From Clostridia bacterium (GTDB lineage Bacteria > Bacillota > Clostridia > Oscillospirales > Acutalibacteraceae), in the NCBI GenBank assembly GCA_017937865.1, contig JAGBCU010000039.1, forward strand, positions 1-55,804: a stretch of DNA of 55,804 nt, read 5' to 3'. Positions 36,128-43,380 of the stretch are shown one piece after another. Positions within the stretch are counted from its first letter, which is position 1; each line of letters starts with the position of its first letter. Made by a program: the position numbers and the translations under genes. A model generated the notes under the pieces. That model did not search any database, had not been told where the DNA came from, and worked only from the letters and a program-made list of their open reading frames with translations.

Positions 36128-36799
36128 ATGACAACTATTGCTATAAGAATTTTTATTGTATATTGCCTTGTTGCTGTTTTTATAAGAATAATGGGAAAAA
36201 GGCAATTAGGCGAATTGCAACCGGGCGAGCTTGTAATAACGATTTTAATATCTGAAATTGCCGCCGCACCTATAACAGACGTTGACAAACCTTTGCTTCA
36301 CAGTATTATTCCCTTAATGCTTCTCGTAAGCTTTGAAATAATCAGTTCTTTATTTACTTTAATAAGTGTAAAATTCAGAACAGTTACAGAGGGTAACCCG
36401 GTAACTGTCATAAGAAACGGTGAGCTACAACAAAAACAGATTAAAAAACTGAGATTTACAATAAACGATATTTTGGCGGCACTCAGACAAAAGGATGTTT
36501 TTGATATTGAAGATGTTGAATTCGCGATTATAGAAACAAATGGTACTCTTTCCGTGCTTTTAAAGCCCGATAAAAGAAATTCTACCCCCTCAAGCTACGA
36601 CAAGCCCGAAAAGGATAACGGTATGCCCTGCCCCGTTATTATAGACGGAAAAATAATCACTAACAATTTCAAGGATTGCTTTACAGATAACAACGAGATT
36701 GAAAGTGCGGTAAAGAGAAAAAACATAACAAAAGAAAAGATAGCTTTAATGACTATGGATAAAAACAAAAACATTAATATTATTGAAAAGGAAGATTAA
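36128..36799 (+). CDS. YetF/DUF421 membrane protein
   Basis: 223 residues from the ATG at 36128, with GGGTGA before it; the frame opens at 36062 inside the divergent promoter region. Three membrane helices are followed by the DUF421 domain: RIMGKRQLGELQPGELVITILISEIAAAPITD and VTVIRNGELQQKQIKKLRFTINDILAALRQKDVFDIEDVEFAIIETNGTLSVLLKP. A long C-terminal extension (PVIIDGKIITNNFKDC) is family-typical. YetF proteins in Bacillus have been linked to spore membranes and other stresses. It is followed directly by the DUF4363 gene and lies divergent to gerA. Confidence 0.88.
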   Translation: MTTIAIRIFIVYCLVAVFIRIMGKRQLGELQPGELVITILISEIAAAPITDVDKPLLHSIIPLMLLVSFEIISSLFTLISVKFRTVTEGNPVTVIRNGELQQKQIKKLRFTINDILAALRQKDVFDIEDVEFAIIETNGTLSVLLKPDKRNSTPSSYDKPEKDNGMPCPVIIDGKIITNNFKDCFTDNNEIESAVKRKNITKEKIALMTMDKNKNINIIEKED

Positions 36800-37177
36800 A
36801 TGAGCCGAAGGATAATTGCTGTTACATTTTTGATAGCTTCAATTTTTTTATGCATTTTTGCTTCTTATAAGGTTCAGAAAGTCTGCAACACTGCAACAGA
36901 AAAGGTTGAAAATATAATTAAAGTAAGCGAAACCGATTTACAAGATGCACAAGCACAAACCGAAAAAATTTATGAATACTGGCAACAAAACAGTGCAATA
37001 TTAAGGCTTTTTGTAGGCACGGAAAAAATCTTAAACGTAAAGCTTTCGATATACGAAATGCTTTTTCTTTTAGAACAAAATAACGTTGAAGATTTTCTTG
37101 AAGAGGCGGCAAACTGTAAAAGAAGCCTTCACCATATATCAGAATTTGAAAAGCTGACCTTAAATGCTGTTTTATAG
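36800..37177 (+). CDS. DUF4363 family protein
   Basis: 125 residues starting at the base after the yetF stop. One N-terminal membrane helix (about 5-20) is followed by a helical cytoplasmic or extracytoplasmic domain with YWQQNSAILRLFVGTEKI and a tail LHHISEFEKLTLNAVL. This matches DUF4363, commonly encoded beside DUF421 genes in spore formers. Function is unknown; the pairing suggests a joint membrane complex. Confidence 0.82.
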   Translation: MSRRIIAVTFLIASIFLCIFASYKVQKVCNTATEKVENIIKVSETDLQDAQAQTEKIYEYWQQNSAILRLFVGTEKILNVKLSIYEMLFLLEQNNVEDFLEEAANCKRSLHHISEFEKLTLNAVL

Positions 37178-37229
37178 CCTCTTTTATAGCTTGTGCGAGT
37201 CGCAATATGTAAATAATTAATGAAATCTA

Positions 37230-37258
37230 TTGAAAAAACTCCTCTGTAGGTATATAAT
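37230..37258 (+). promoter_or_regulatory. Promoter of nfeD-SPFH operon
   Basis: TTGAAA (37230-37235), a 17-base spacer and TATAAT (37253-37258) lie about 40 bases before the gene start. Confidence 0.75.
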
Positions 37259-37299
37259 TTATTTGAAAATAATATATACGTGAAAGGATGGTGGTTTTG

Positions 37300-37737
37300 A
37301 TGATGCTATGGATTTGGGTTGCTTTGCTTGCTATTTTTGTAATAATTGAAGCTACCACGGCTCAATTACTTACAATTTGGTTTGCTATCGGCTCATTTGC
37401 GGCTCTCGTTACGTCTTTCCTCACTGACAACATTCTCGTTCAGGTTGTTGTTTTTGTAGTTGTTTCCGTTGTTGTTTTAGCGGCTACAAGACCCCTTGTA
37501 AAGAAAATGACGGCAACTAAAAAGCAAGCTACTAACGCTGATATGTACATAGGTCAGGAAGGTATCGTTACCGAAGAGATTTATAACATTTCAGCAAAAG
37601 GTCTTGTAAAAGTCAAAGGCTCTGTCTGGACTGCCCGCAGTGAAGCCGATAACGAAAAAATCGCTGAAGGCACACACGTTACGGTAATAAGAATCGAAGG
37701 CGTTAAGCTTATTGTACGCCCCGTTTCTCAAAATTAA
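37300..37737 (+). CDS. NfeD family membrane protein
   Basis: 145 residues from the ATG at 37300; an ATG at 37288 adds four residues but sits on the AAAGG site. Two or three N-terminal helices precede a C-terminal OB-fold (about 85-143) with MYIGQEGIVTEEIYNISAKGLVKVKGSVWTARSE. It lacks the ClpP-like protease domain, so it is a short NfeD1b-type protein. These are partners of SPFH proteins in membrane microdomains. It is 12 bases upstream of the SPFH gene. Confidence 0.9.
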   Translation: MMLWIWVALLAIFVIIEATTAQLLTIWFAIGSFAALVTSFLTDNILVQVVVFVVVSVVVLAATRPLVKKMTATKKQATNADMYIGQEGIVTEEIYNISAKGLVKVKGSVWTARSEADNEKIAEGTHVTVIRIEGVKLIVRPVSQN

Positions 37738-37749
37738 GGAGGTTTTTCT

Positions 37750-38703
37750 ATGTCATTTATCGCTTTAAGTACAGCAGGTACTGTTGGTATCATTGCTATT
37801 CTCGCTGTTGTTGCAATTGTAGTTTTGCTCGTTATTGCAAACATCAAAATTGTTCCTCAGTCAAAAGCATACGTTGTTGAGCGTTTAGGCGCGTACTTTG
37901 CAACCTGGGAAACAGGTCTTCACGTTAAAATTCCTTTCATTGAAAAGGTTGCTAAGGTTGTTTCTCTTAAGGAGCAGGTTGTTGACTTCCCGCCTCAGCC
38001 CGTTATTACTAAAGATAACGTTACTATGCAAATAGATACAGTTGTTTTCTTCCAGATTACTGACCCGAAGCTTTTCTGCTACGGTGTTGAGTATCCTATT
38101 TCTGCTATTGAAAACCTTACTGCTACAACTCTTCGTAACATTATCGGTGAGCTTGAATTAGACCACACTCTTACATCACGTGATACTATCAATGCAAAAA
38201 TTCGCGGTATTCTTGACGAAGCTACTGACCCCTGGGGTATTAAGGTTAACAGAGTTGAGCTTAAAAACATTCTTCCTCCTCGCGAAATTCAGGATGCCAT
38301 GGAAAAGCAGATGAAGGCAGAACGTGAACGTCGTGAAAGCATCCTCAGAGCTGAGGGTGAAAAAGCAAGTCAGGTGCTTGTTGCTGAAGGTAAAAAAGAA
38401 GCTCAGATTCTTTCTGCTGAAGCTGATAAGCAGTCCGCTATTCTTCGTGCAGAGGCTGTTAAGGAAGCTAAAATCCGCGAAGCAGAAGGTGAAGCTGATG
38501 CTATTATCGCAATCCAGAAGGCTCAGGCTGAAGGTATCAGAATGATAAACGAAGCTGCACCCTCTAAGCAGTATCTTTCTCTTAAAGGTATGGAAGCATT
38601 TGAAAAGGCTGCAGACGGTCAGGCAACAAAAATTATTGTGCCCTCTGACTTACAGTCTCTTGCAGGTGTAACAAGCGGTGTTAAAGAGTTCTTAAAAGAC
38701 TGA
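37750..38703 (+). CDS. SPFH/stomatin-like membrane protein
   Basis: 317 residues. An N-terminal membrane helix (about 10-30) is followed by the SPFH domain (KIVPQSKAYVVERLGAYFATWETGLHVKIPFIEKVAKVVSLKEQVVDFPPQPVITKDNVTMQIDTVVFFQI). The C-terminal coiled coil is rich in Glu, Ala and Lys repeats. Members form oligomeric assemblies in membrane microdomains and influence membrane protein quality control. Partnered with NfeD in one operon and followed by a terminator. Confidence 0.92.
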   Translation: MSFIALSTAGTVGIIAILAVVAIVVLLVIANIKIVPQSKAYVVERLGAYFATWETGLHVKIPFIEKVAKVVSLKEQVVDFPPQPVITKDNVTMQIDTVVFFQITDPKLFCYGVEYPISAIENLTATTLRNIIGELELDHTLTSRDTINAKIRGILDEATDPWGIKVNRVELKNILPPREIQDAMEKQMKAERERRESILRAEGEKASQVLVAEGKKEAQILSAEADKQSAILRAEAVKEAKIREAEGEADAIIAIQKAQAEGIRMINEAAPSKQYLSLKGMEAFEKAADGQATKIIVPSDLQSLAGVTSGVKEFLKD

Positions 38704-38738
38704 TTAAGCGCTAATTAATATCGATAATTAAACAATTA

Positions 38739-38779
38739 CAAGCCTTGAATTCAAAAGAATTCAAGGCTTGTTTATTTTT
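38739..38779 (+). terminator. Intrinsic terminator
   Basis: CAAGCCTTGAATTC pairs with GAATTCAAGGCTTG around AAAA and is followed by TTTATTTTT. Confidence 0.85.
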
Positions 38780-38833
38780 CTTTCACATCTTTTTTCATTG
38801 GGAATATGATGAATTGAGAGGAATGATTATTTA

Positions 38834-39694
38834 ATGAAAGCAGATAATTTTTTAATTTTAGGCGGTGACAACCGTTCATTATATTTAGGTGAATTTTTAG
38901 AAAGCAAAAAACTCAAGGTGTGCTATTATGCCTTTAATCAGGCTGATTGCTTTGATTCTTTAACTGCCGCTATGAATGATGCAACTGTTGTAATTCTGCC
39001 CTTACCTTTCACCCGCGACAGACTAACAATAAACACACCTCTTTTTGATGAAAAGGTTTTAATATGCGACGTTATTGCATTATCAACACCTGATAAATTG
39101 ATTTTCGGAGGTCAGCTTTCGAAAAGCTTTATTGAAGAATTATCAGAAAAAGGCGTGCCTTATTGCGACTATCTTGAGCTTAACGAGCTCGCCATTTATA
39201 ATTCAGTTCCTACTGCGGAAGGTGTTTTGCAGGTACTTATTGAAAATTTGCCTATTACAATCCACGGGATGAAGTGCGCCGTTTTAGGCTACGGAAGAAC
39301 AGGAAAAACTCTTGCAAAAACATTAAAAGCATTAGGTGCAGACGTAACTGTTTTTGCCCGAAAGCAAAGCGATTTTGCACTTATTCAAAACGAATCGTTA
39401 AAACACAAGGAAATTCATACCTTAAGCCACGAACAACAAAATTTTGATGCACTTATAAACACCGTACCCAAAAAGGTTTTAGGTGAAAAAGAGCTTTCCA
39501 ACCTCAACCCCGACTGTATACTTGTTGAAATAGCGTCAGCACCCTTTGGAATTGATTTTCAGGCTGCAAAGGAAAAAGCCTTTACAGTAATAAAAGCAGG
39601 GTCTTTGCCGGGAAAGGTTGCACCTAAATCCGCCGGTGAAATTATCGGTCATTCTATTTTACCCATTATAAAAGCAAGGGGGTTACTAACTTGA
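38834..39694 (+). CDS. dpaA: Dipicolinate synthase subunit A
   Basis: 286 residues. The N-terminal part has FLILGGDNRSLYLGEFLESKKLKVCYYAF and LPLPFTRDRLTINTPL. The NAD(P)-binding Rossmann domain follows with CAVLGYGRTGKTLAKTLKALGADVTVFARK (about 147-176). Together with DpaB it makes dipicolinic acid from dihydroxytetrahydrodipicolinate in the mother cell; the product accumulates in the spore core as the calcium salt. The stop overlaps the dpaB start by four bases. Confidence 0.92.
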   Translation: MKADNFLILGGDNRSLYLGEFLESKKLKVCYYAFNQADCFDSLTAAMNDATVVILPLPFTRDRLTINTPLFDEKVLICDVIALSTPDKLIFGGQLSKSFIEELSEKGVPYCDYLELNELAIYNSVPTAEGVLQVLIENLPITIHGMKCAVLGYGRTGKTLAKTLKALGADVTVFARKQSDFALIQNESLKHKEIHTLSHEQQNFDALINTVPKKVLGEKELSNLNPDCILVEIASAPFGIDFQAAKEKAFTVIKAGSLPGKVAPKSAGEIIGHSILPIIKARGLLT

Positions 39695-40266
39695 CAACAA
39701 TCGGTTTCGCTATGTGCGGTTCATATTGTACATTCGAAGCAGTTTTCAAACAAATAGAAGTTTTAAAAAATCTCGGTTATAACATAATTCCGATTATGTC
39801 AGAAAATTCATATACCCTTAATACACGTTTCGGTGATGCATCTCATTGGCACGAAAGAATGAGAGATATTACAGGCAACAGAATTATTCACACTATCCCA
39901 ACAGCTGAGCCTATTGGTCCTAAAAAAATGCTTGATGCATTGATAATCGCACCCTGCACAGGTAACACTCTCGCAAAGCTTGCAACGGGAGTTACGGATA
40001 CTTGCGTAACCTTAGCCGCAAAGGCACATTTGAGAAACGCCCGTCCTCTTTTAATCGCACCGTCAACTAACGATGCTTTAAGCAATGCAGCTAAAAATAT
40101 CGGTTGCCTTCTTAACTATAAAAATATTTATTTTGTCCCCTACGGACAGGATAGCTTTAAAGGCAAGCCGAATTCAATGGTTGCTGATTTCACACTTATA
40201 CCGAGTGCCCTTGAAGCAGCTTTAGAAGGTAAACAGCTACAACCAATTGTTATTTCGCCAAAATAA
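39691..40266 (+). CDS. dpaB: Dipicolinate synthase subunit B
   Basis: 191 residues. The TTG at 39691 is the start (overlapping dpaA as TTGA). It has the flavoprotein-like fold of SpoVFB: IGFAMCGSYCTFEAVFKQIEVLKNLGYNIIPIMSENSY, then ALIIAPCTGNTLAKLATGVTDTCVTLAAKAHLRNARPLLIAPSTNDAL. It works with DpaA in dipicolinate synthesis. Absence of the lysA/asd genes sometimes linked to spoVF is noted; those lie outside the window. Confidence 0.92.
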   Translation: MTTIGFAMCGSYCTFEAVFKQIEVLKNLGYNIIPIMSENSYTLNTRFGDASHWHERMRDITGNRIIHTIPTAEPIGPKKMLDALIIAPCTGNTLAKLATGVTDTCVTLAAKAHLRNARPLLIAPSTNDALSNAAKNIGCLLNYKNIYFVPYGQDSFKGKPNSMVADFTLIPSALEAALEGKQLQPIVISPK

Positions 40267-40273
40267 CATAGTA

Positions 40274-40321
40274 TAAAAAAATGTATCTCGCCCCTCGGTA
40301 AGCTACCTTGGAGCGAGATAC
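40274..40321 (-). terminator. Terminator of first sialidase-like gene
   Basis: GTATCTCGC pairs with GCGAGATAC and is followed on the minus strand by ATTTTTTTAT. It lies between converging dpaB and the sialidase-like gene. Confidence 0.75.
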
Positions 40322-40352
40322 GGAATATGGATTGACGTAGTAAACTATTTAA

Positions 40353-41396
40353 TTATGCTTCTTCGTTGAAGCTAACGAATACATATTTAATCTTATCGCG
40401 TTTGTAAGTATATGTAATGTAAATATTGTTGCCGTCTGCAACCATTGCAGGATATGAATACTCGGTGAAAATCCAAGCAGATGAATCAATTTCTTCTACC
40501 TTTTCCCAAGTTTCGCCGTTATCCTTTGAAACTGCAAGACGAAGCTTATATCTTAAGCCGTTTACGTTAATTGGGTTATAAGCTATCCATAACCAACCGT
40601 TATCAGTCATAACGCAGTCAACACCGCTGTTGTTGTTGGGAAGGCTTGTTGCATACGCTTCGCACCAAGTATAACCGCCATCGTAAGAATCACTTCTGTA
40701 AACCTTACCTGCTTTTGTTCTGAAGAATGCGTGAATATTACCGTCAAGGTCTTCCCAGAGTGCAGGCTGAATCATTTCTGTATCGGAAACGATTGTTTCG
40801 GTTTTAGTCCAGGTTTTACCGCCATCCTCTGAAATATCGAAGAATGCAGTCCAATCGCCCTGCTCTGTTGATGAAGGAGCGATTATAAGTCCGCTTGAGG
40901 TTACAAGGCATTTATTCTTAACGGGACCTCTACCGCCGGTTGTATCACCGGGGACAAGCTCTTTAGCCTCTGTCCACGTTTCGCCGTTGTCATAAGAATC
41001 AACGTATTTAGTAACCCAGATTTTTGTATCTGTACCAACCTTATAATAAAGTCTTACATAATCACCGAAATTCTGAAGAACGGGATTCCAATGAGCTACA
41101 GTATCAGTTGAGGGAACCTGTCTTGCTTCACACCAACCACCGTTTGAATAAACAGAATACCAAATTCTAACGTCGTCATCGCCTTCACCGCTACCGCCAA
41201 ACCAAGCTGACATTAAATCACCGTTTGAAAGAATAACGATAGTAGAAGCGTGTGTTGTATCAGTTTTTGTATTTGTACCGATTACTGTTCCTTTTTCATA
41301 GCTGTAAGTAAAATCCACAGCGTTTACGGGAAGTGCTGCACCAACAAAAAGAATAACGGAAAGTACGAGTGCAACTACTTTTTTTGATATAGACAT
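40353..41396 (-). CDS. Secreted sialidase-like BNR/Asp-box protein, copy 1
   Basis: 347 residues from the ATG at 41396, which is 9 bases after AAGGAG; upstream in-frame ATGs sit too close to it. A signal peptide (about 1-25) ends at VNA. Residues 30-345 form a six-bladed propeller with Asp boxes SYDNGETWTE, SEDGGKTWTK, SYDGGYTWCE and SKDNGETWEK. The opening WFGGSGEGDDDVRIWYSVY and WEDLDGNIHAFFRT segments match sialidase family 2-type (Sialidase_2) proteins. The FRIP motif of classic GH33 sialidases is not seen, so sialidase activity is uncertain. It has its own promoter, and the adjacent copy 2 is a close paralog. Confidence 0.78.
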   Translation of the reverse strand: MSISKKVVALVLSVILFVGAALPVNAVDFTYSYEKGTVIGTNTKTDTTHASTIVILSNGDLMSAWFGGSGEGDDDVRIWYSVYSNGGWCEARQVPSTDTVAHWNPVLQNFGDYVRLYYKVGTDTKIWVTKYVDSYDNGETWTEAKELVPGDTTGGRGPVKNKCLVTSSGLIIAPSSTEQGDWTAFFDISEDGGKTWTKTETIVSDTEMIQPALWEDLDGNIHAFFRTKAGKVYRSDSYDGGYTWCEAYATSLPNNNSGVDCVMTDNGWLWIAYNPINVNGLRYKLRLAVSKDNGETWEKVEEIDSSAWIFTEYSYPAMVADGNNIYITYTYKRDKIKYVFVSFNEEA

Positions 41397-41462
41397 TTTC
41401 ATTTTCTCCTTGTGGTTTTTTATTTTTGATGACCTTAAGTCCATACCTAAACCACAACCCCA

Positions 41463-41490
41463 ATTATAGAACTTTACAATTGTTTTTCAA
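41463..41490 (-). promoter_or_regulatory. Promoter of sialidase-like copy 1
   Basis: On the minus strand TTGAAA (41485-41490) and TATAAT (41463-41468) are 16 bases apart, about 70 bases before the start codon. The rest of 41491-41712 holds nothing I recognise. Confidence 0.65.
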
Positions 41491-41712
41491 GGCGATTTCC
41501 GGCTTTTTTACTATCCCCGATTATTTTCGGCACTATATCCAATTGAGTGAGTTTAGATAGTAACACCTTAAACAACGTAAAGTTTCGTTCAAAAATAAAT
41601 CGCAACTTTTTCGCAACTTTCTTTTGGTTATTTTGCCTAAATGGATTTTTTTATTTTTAACATTGTTACTAATTCCACAACTTTTATATCACACTTTATA
41701 TTAAAAACTGCA

Positions 41713-41763
41713 CAAAAAAAAGAACCTTTTTGATAGCTTCTGCTACCAAAAAGGCTCTTTTGT
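41713..41763 (-). terminator. Terminator of sialidase-like copy 2
   Basis: AAAAGAGCCTTTTTGGTAGC pairs with GCTATCAAAAAGGTTCTTTT on the minus strand, followed by further T residues. Confidence 0.85.
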
Positions 41764-41773
41764 AAAAATTCAA

Positions 41774-42946
41774 TTATTCTTCAAATGTAATGAATGCATA
41801 AGAGATGCTTTCACGTTCATTTGTGTATGTAATGTAAAGCTCATTACCGTCTGCAATAATTGCAGGATATGAATATTCCTCAAAAATAAGGAAATTATCA
41901 GCAAGAACAGTAACCTCTTCCCAAGTTGCACCGTTATCCTTAGAAACAGCAAGAACAAGCTTATTTCTGATACCACTCATAGAGATAGGATTGTATGCAA
42001 GCCAAAGCCAACCGTTATCAGTCATAACGCAGTCAACACCGCTGTTATTGTTGGGAAGATCTGTAGCATAAGCTTCGCACCATGTTAAACCGCCGTCAGT
42101 TGAATCACTTCTGTAGATGTTGCCAGCTTTTGTTCTGAAAAATGCATGAACGCCACCGTCTTTATCTTCCCAAAGAGCAGGCTGAATCATTTCTGTATCG
42201 GAAACGATATTTGCGGTTTTTGTCCAAGTAAGACCTGCATCAAATGATACATCAAAGAATGAAGCCCAGTCACCCTGCTCTGTTGATGCGGGAGCGATAA
42301 GTAAGCCGCCTTTTGTAAAGAGACACTTATTTTTCACGGGACCTCTGCCACCTGTTGTATCGCCGGGAACAAGCTCTCTGGGAGTTGTCCAATGAGCACC
42401 CTGATCAAAGGTATCACAGTATTTTGTTACCCAGTTTACTGTATCAACACCCACTTTGTAATAAACTCTTACGAAAGCACCGCAATCCTGAAGAACGGGA
42501 TTCCAGTGAGCAACGGTATCCTCTGAAGGAATCTGAGCAGCTTCAGTCCAAGCACCGTCTTTATAAACAGAGAACCAGATACGAACGTCATCGTCACCTT
42601 CACCGCTACCGCCGAACCAAGCAGCCATTAAATCACCGTTAATCATTTTAACGATTGTTGAAGCGTGAGTTGTGCTTGTTTTTGATTTTTTAGCAAGAAT
42701 TTCGCCCTGCTCTATATCAAACTTAACAGCTGCTGCGGTATCACCTTGTGAATCATCGCCACCGTTTAAGCCTAAAATAGATAAAATGAAATCAAAGAAA
42801 TAGCTGAAGAAATCACCTAAAGGTAAAAAATCTGCTACGGGTAAATCACTTGATGTGGGAGCGTATGCACTTACCGAAGCGGTCATTGTGCTTGAAAGCA
42901 TTATAACTGCAAGGATAAGAGCTACAACCTTTGTCATTTTTTTCAT
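41774..42946 (-). CDS. Secreted sialidase-like BNR/Asp-box protein, copy 2
   Basis: 390 residues with a signal peptide (about 1-27) and a 65-residue extension after it (SSDLPVADFLPLGDFFSYFFDFILSILGLNGG, hydrophobic and absent from copy 1). The propeller then parallels copy 1 almost block by block: HASTIVKMINGDLMAAWFGGSGEGDDDVRIW, VAHWNPVLQDCG, VPGDTTGGRGPVKNKCL, LPNNNSGVDCVMTDNGWLW. Asp boxes include SFDAGLTWTK, STDGGLTWCE and SKDNGATWEE. The close similarity indicates tandem duplication. Possibly a host- or plant-glycan hydrolase; the substrate is not established. Confidence 0.78.
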   Translation of the reverse strand: MKKMTKVVALILAVIMLSSTMTASVSAYAPTSSDLPVADFLPLGDFFSYFFDFILSILGLNGGDDSQGDTAAAVKFDIEQGEILAKKSKTSTTHASTIVKMINGDLMAAWFGGSGEGDDDVRIWFSVYKDGAWTEAAQIPSEDTVAHWNPVLQDCGAFVRVYYKVGVDTVNWVTKYCDTFDQGAHWTTPRELVPGDTTGGRGPVKNKCLFTKGGLLIAPASTEQGDWASFFDVSFDAGLTWTKTANIVSDTEMIQPALWEDKDGGVHAFFRTKAGNIYRSDSTDGGLTWCEAYATDLPNNNSGVDCVMTDNGWLWLAYNPISMSGIRNKLVLAVSKDNGATWEEVTVLADNFLIFEEYSYPAIIADGNELYITYTNERESISYAFITFEE

Positions 42947-42996
42947 AGTTATTAAACTCCTTTTCCAAAATAAATTTGGATATTTTTCCGATTGGT

Positions 42997-43025
42997 ATTA
43001 TATCACAACCTATTTTTCTTTTCAA
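42997..43025 (-). promoter_or_regulatory. Promoter of sialidase-like copy 2
   Basis: On the minus strand TTGAAA (43020-43025), a 17-base spacer and TATAAT (42997-43002). Confidence 0.75.
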
Positions 43026-43174
43026 TAAAATTACATTTTATTAAATATTTTTGGTATATTGACCAATTCAGCACCATATCATTTACACACATTAACCAAA
43101 ACATTGTGAAATTTTATATTATTTAATTTTTTATTATACAATTATTTATTAATTGTAAAAAAACGGCAAAACTA

Positions 43175-43203
43175 TTTACAAGTTTATATTTTTATTGTAT
43201 AAT
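43175..43203 (+). promoter_or_regulatory. Promoter of the P2A ATPase gene
   Basis: TTTACA (43175-43180), a 17-base spacer and TATAAT (43198-43203), about ten bases before the riboswitch. Confidence 0.75.
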
Positions 43204-43212
43204 ATCCGTTGA

Positions 43213-43322
43213 CAAAAGGGAGTAACTCGCACATAGAGTGGTTTAACAACATTCTAAAATGCGGTATTCGGCGTCATTCCCGGCAATAGCCCGCCGATAC
43301 ATTAAAGAGTGAGACTTTTACC
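43213..43322 (+). promoter_or_regulatory. yybP-ykoY (Mn2+) riboswitch
   Basis: The leader begins AAAAGGGAGTAACTC and ends GAGTGAGACTTTTACC, with CCCGGCAATAGCCCGCCGATAC between, which matches the conserved blocks and order of the yybP-ykoY family. That family senses Mn2+ and commonly controls P-type ATPases or TerC-like exporters. The 3' strand of the aptamer stem is also the 5' strand of the terminator, so ligand binding should favour readthrough. Confidence 0.82.
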
Positions 43323-43345
43323 GGCAATGGTAAAGGTCTTTTTTA
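43313..43345 (+). terminator. Riboswitch terminator
   Basis: GACTTTTACC pairs with GGTAAAGGTC around GGCAAT and is followed by TTTTTTATT. It overlaps the aptamer's closing strand. Confidence 0.85.
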
Positions 43346-43380
43346 TTCCCAATTGAACAAATTAAGAAAGGGTAGAAAAA

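Noticed and set aside
34528..36288. 586-residue reading of gerA
   Set aside because: The extra 80 residues overlap the divergent yetF gene; the GTG at 36048 with GGTGAT gives the normal GerA length.
42355..42642. 95-residue plus frame inside sialidase-like copy 2
   Set aside because: Antisense shadow with Arg/His-rich composition and no ribosome site.
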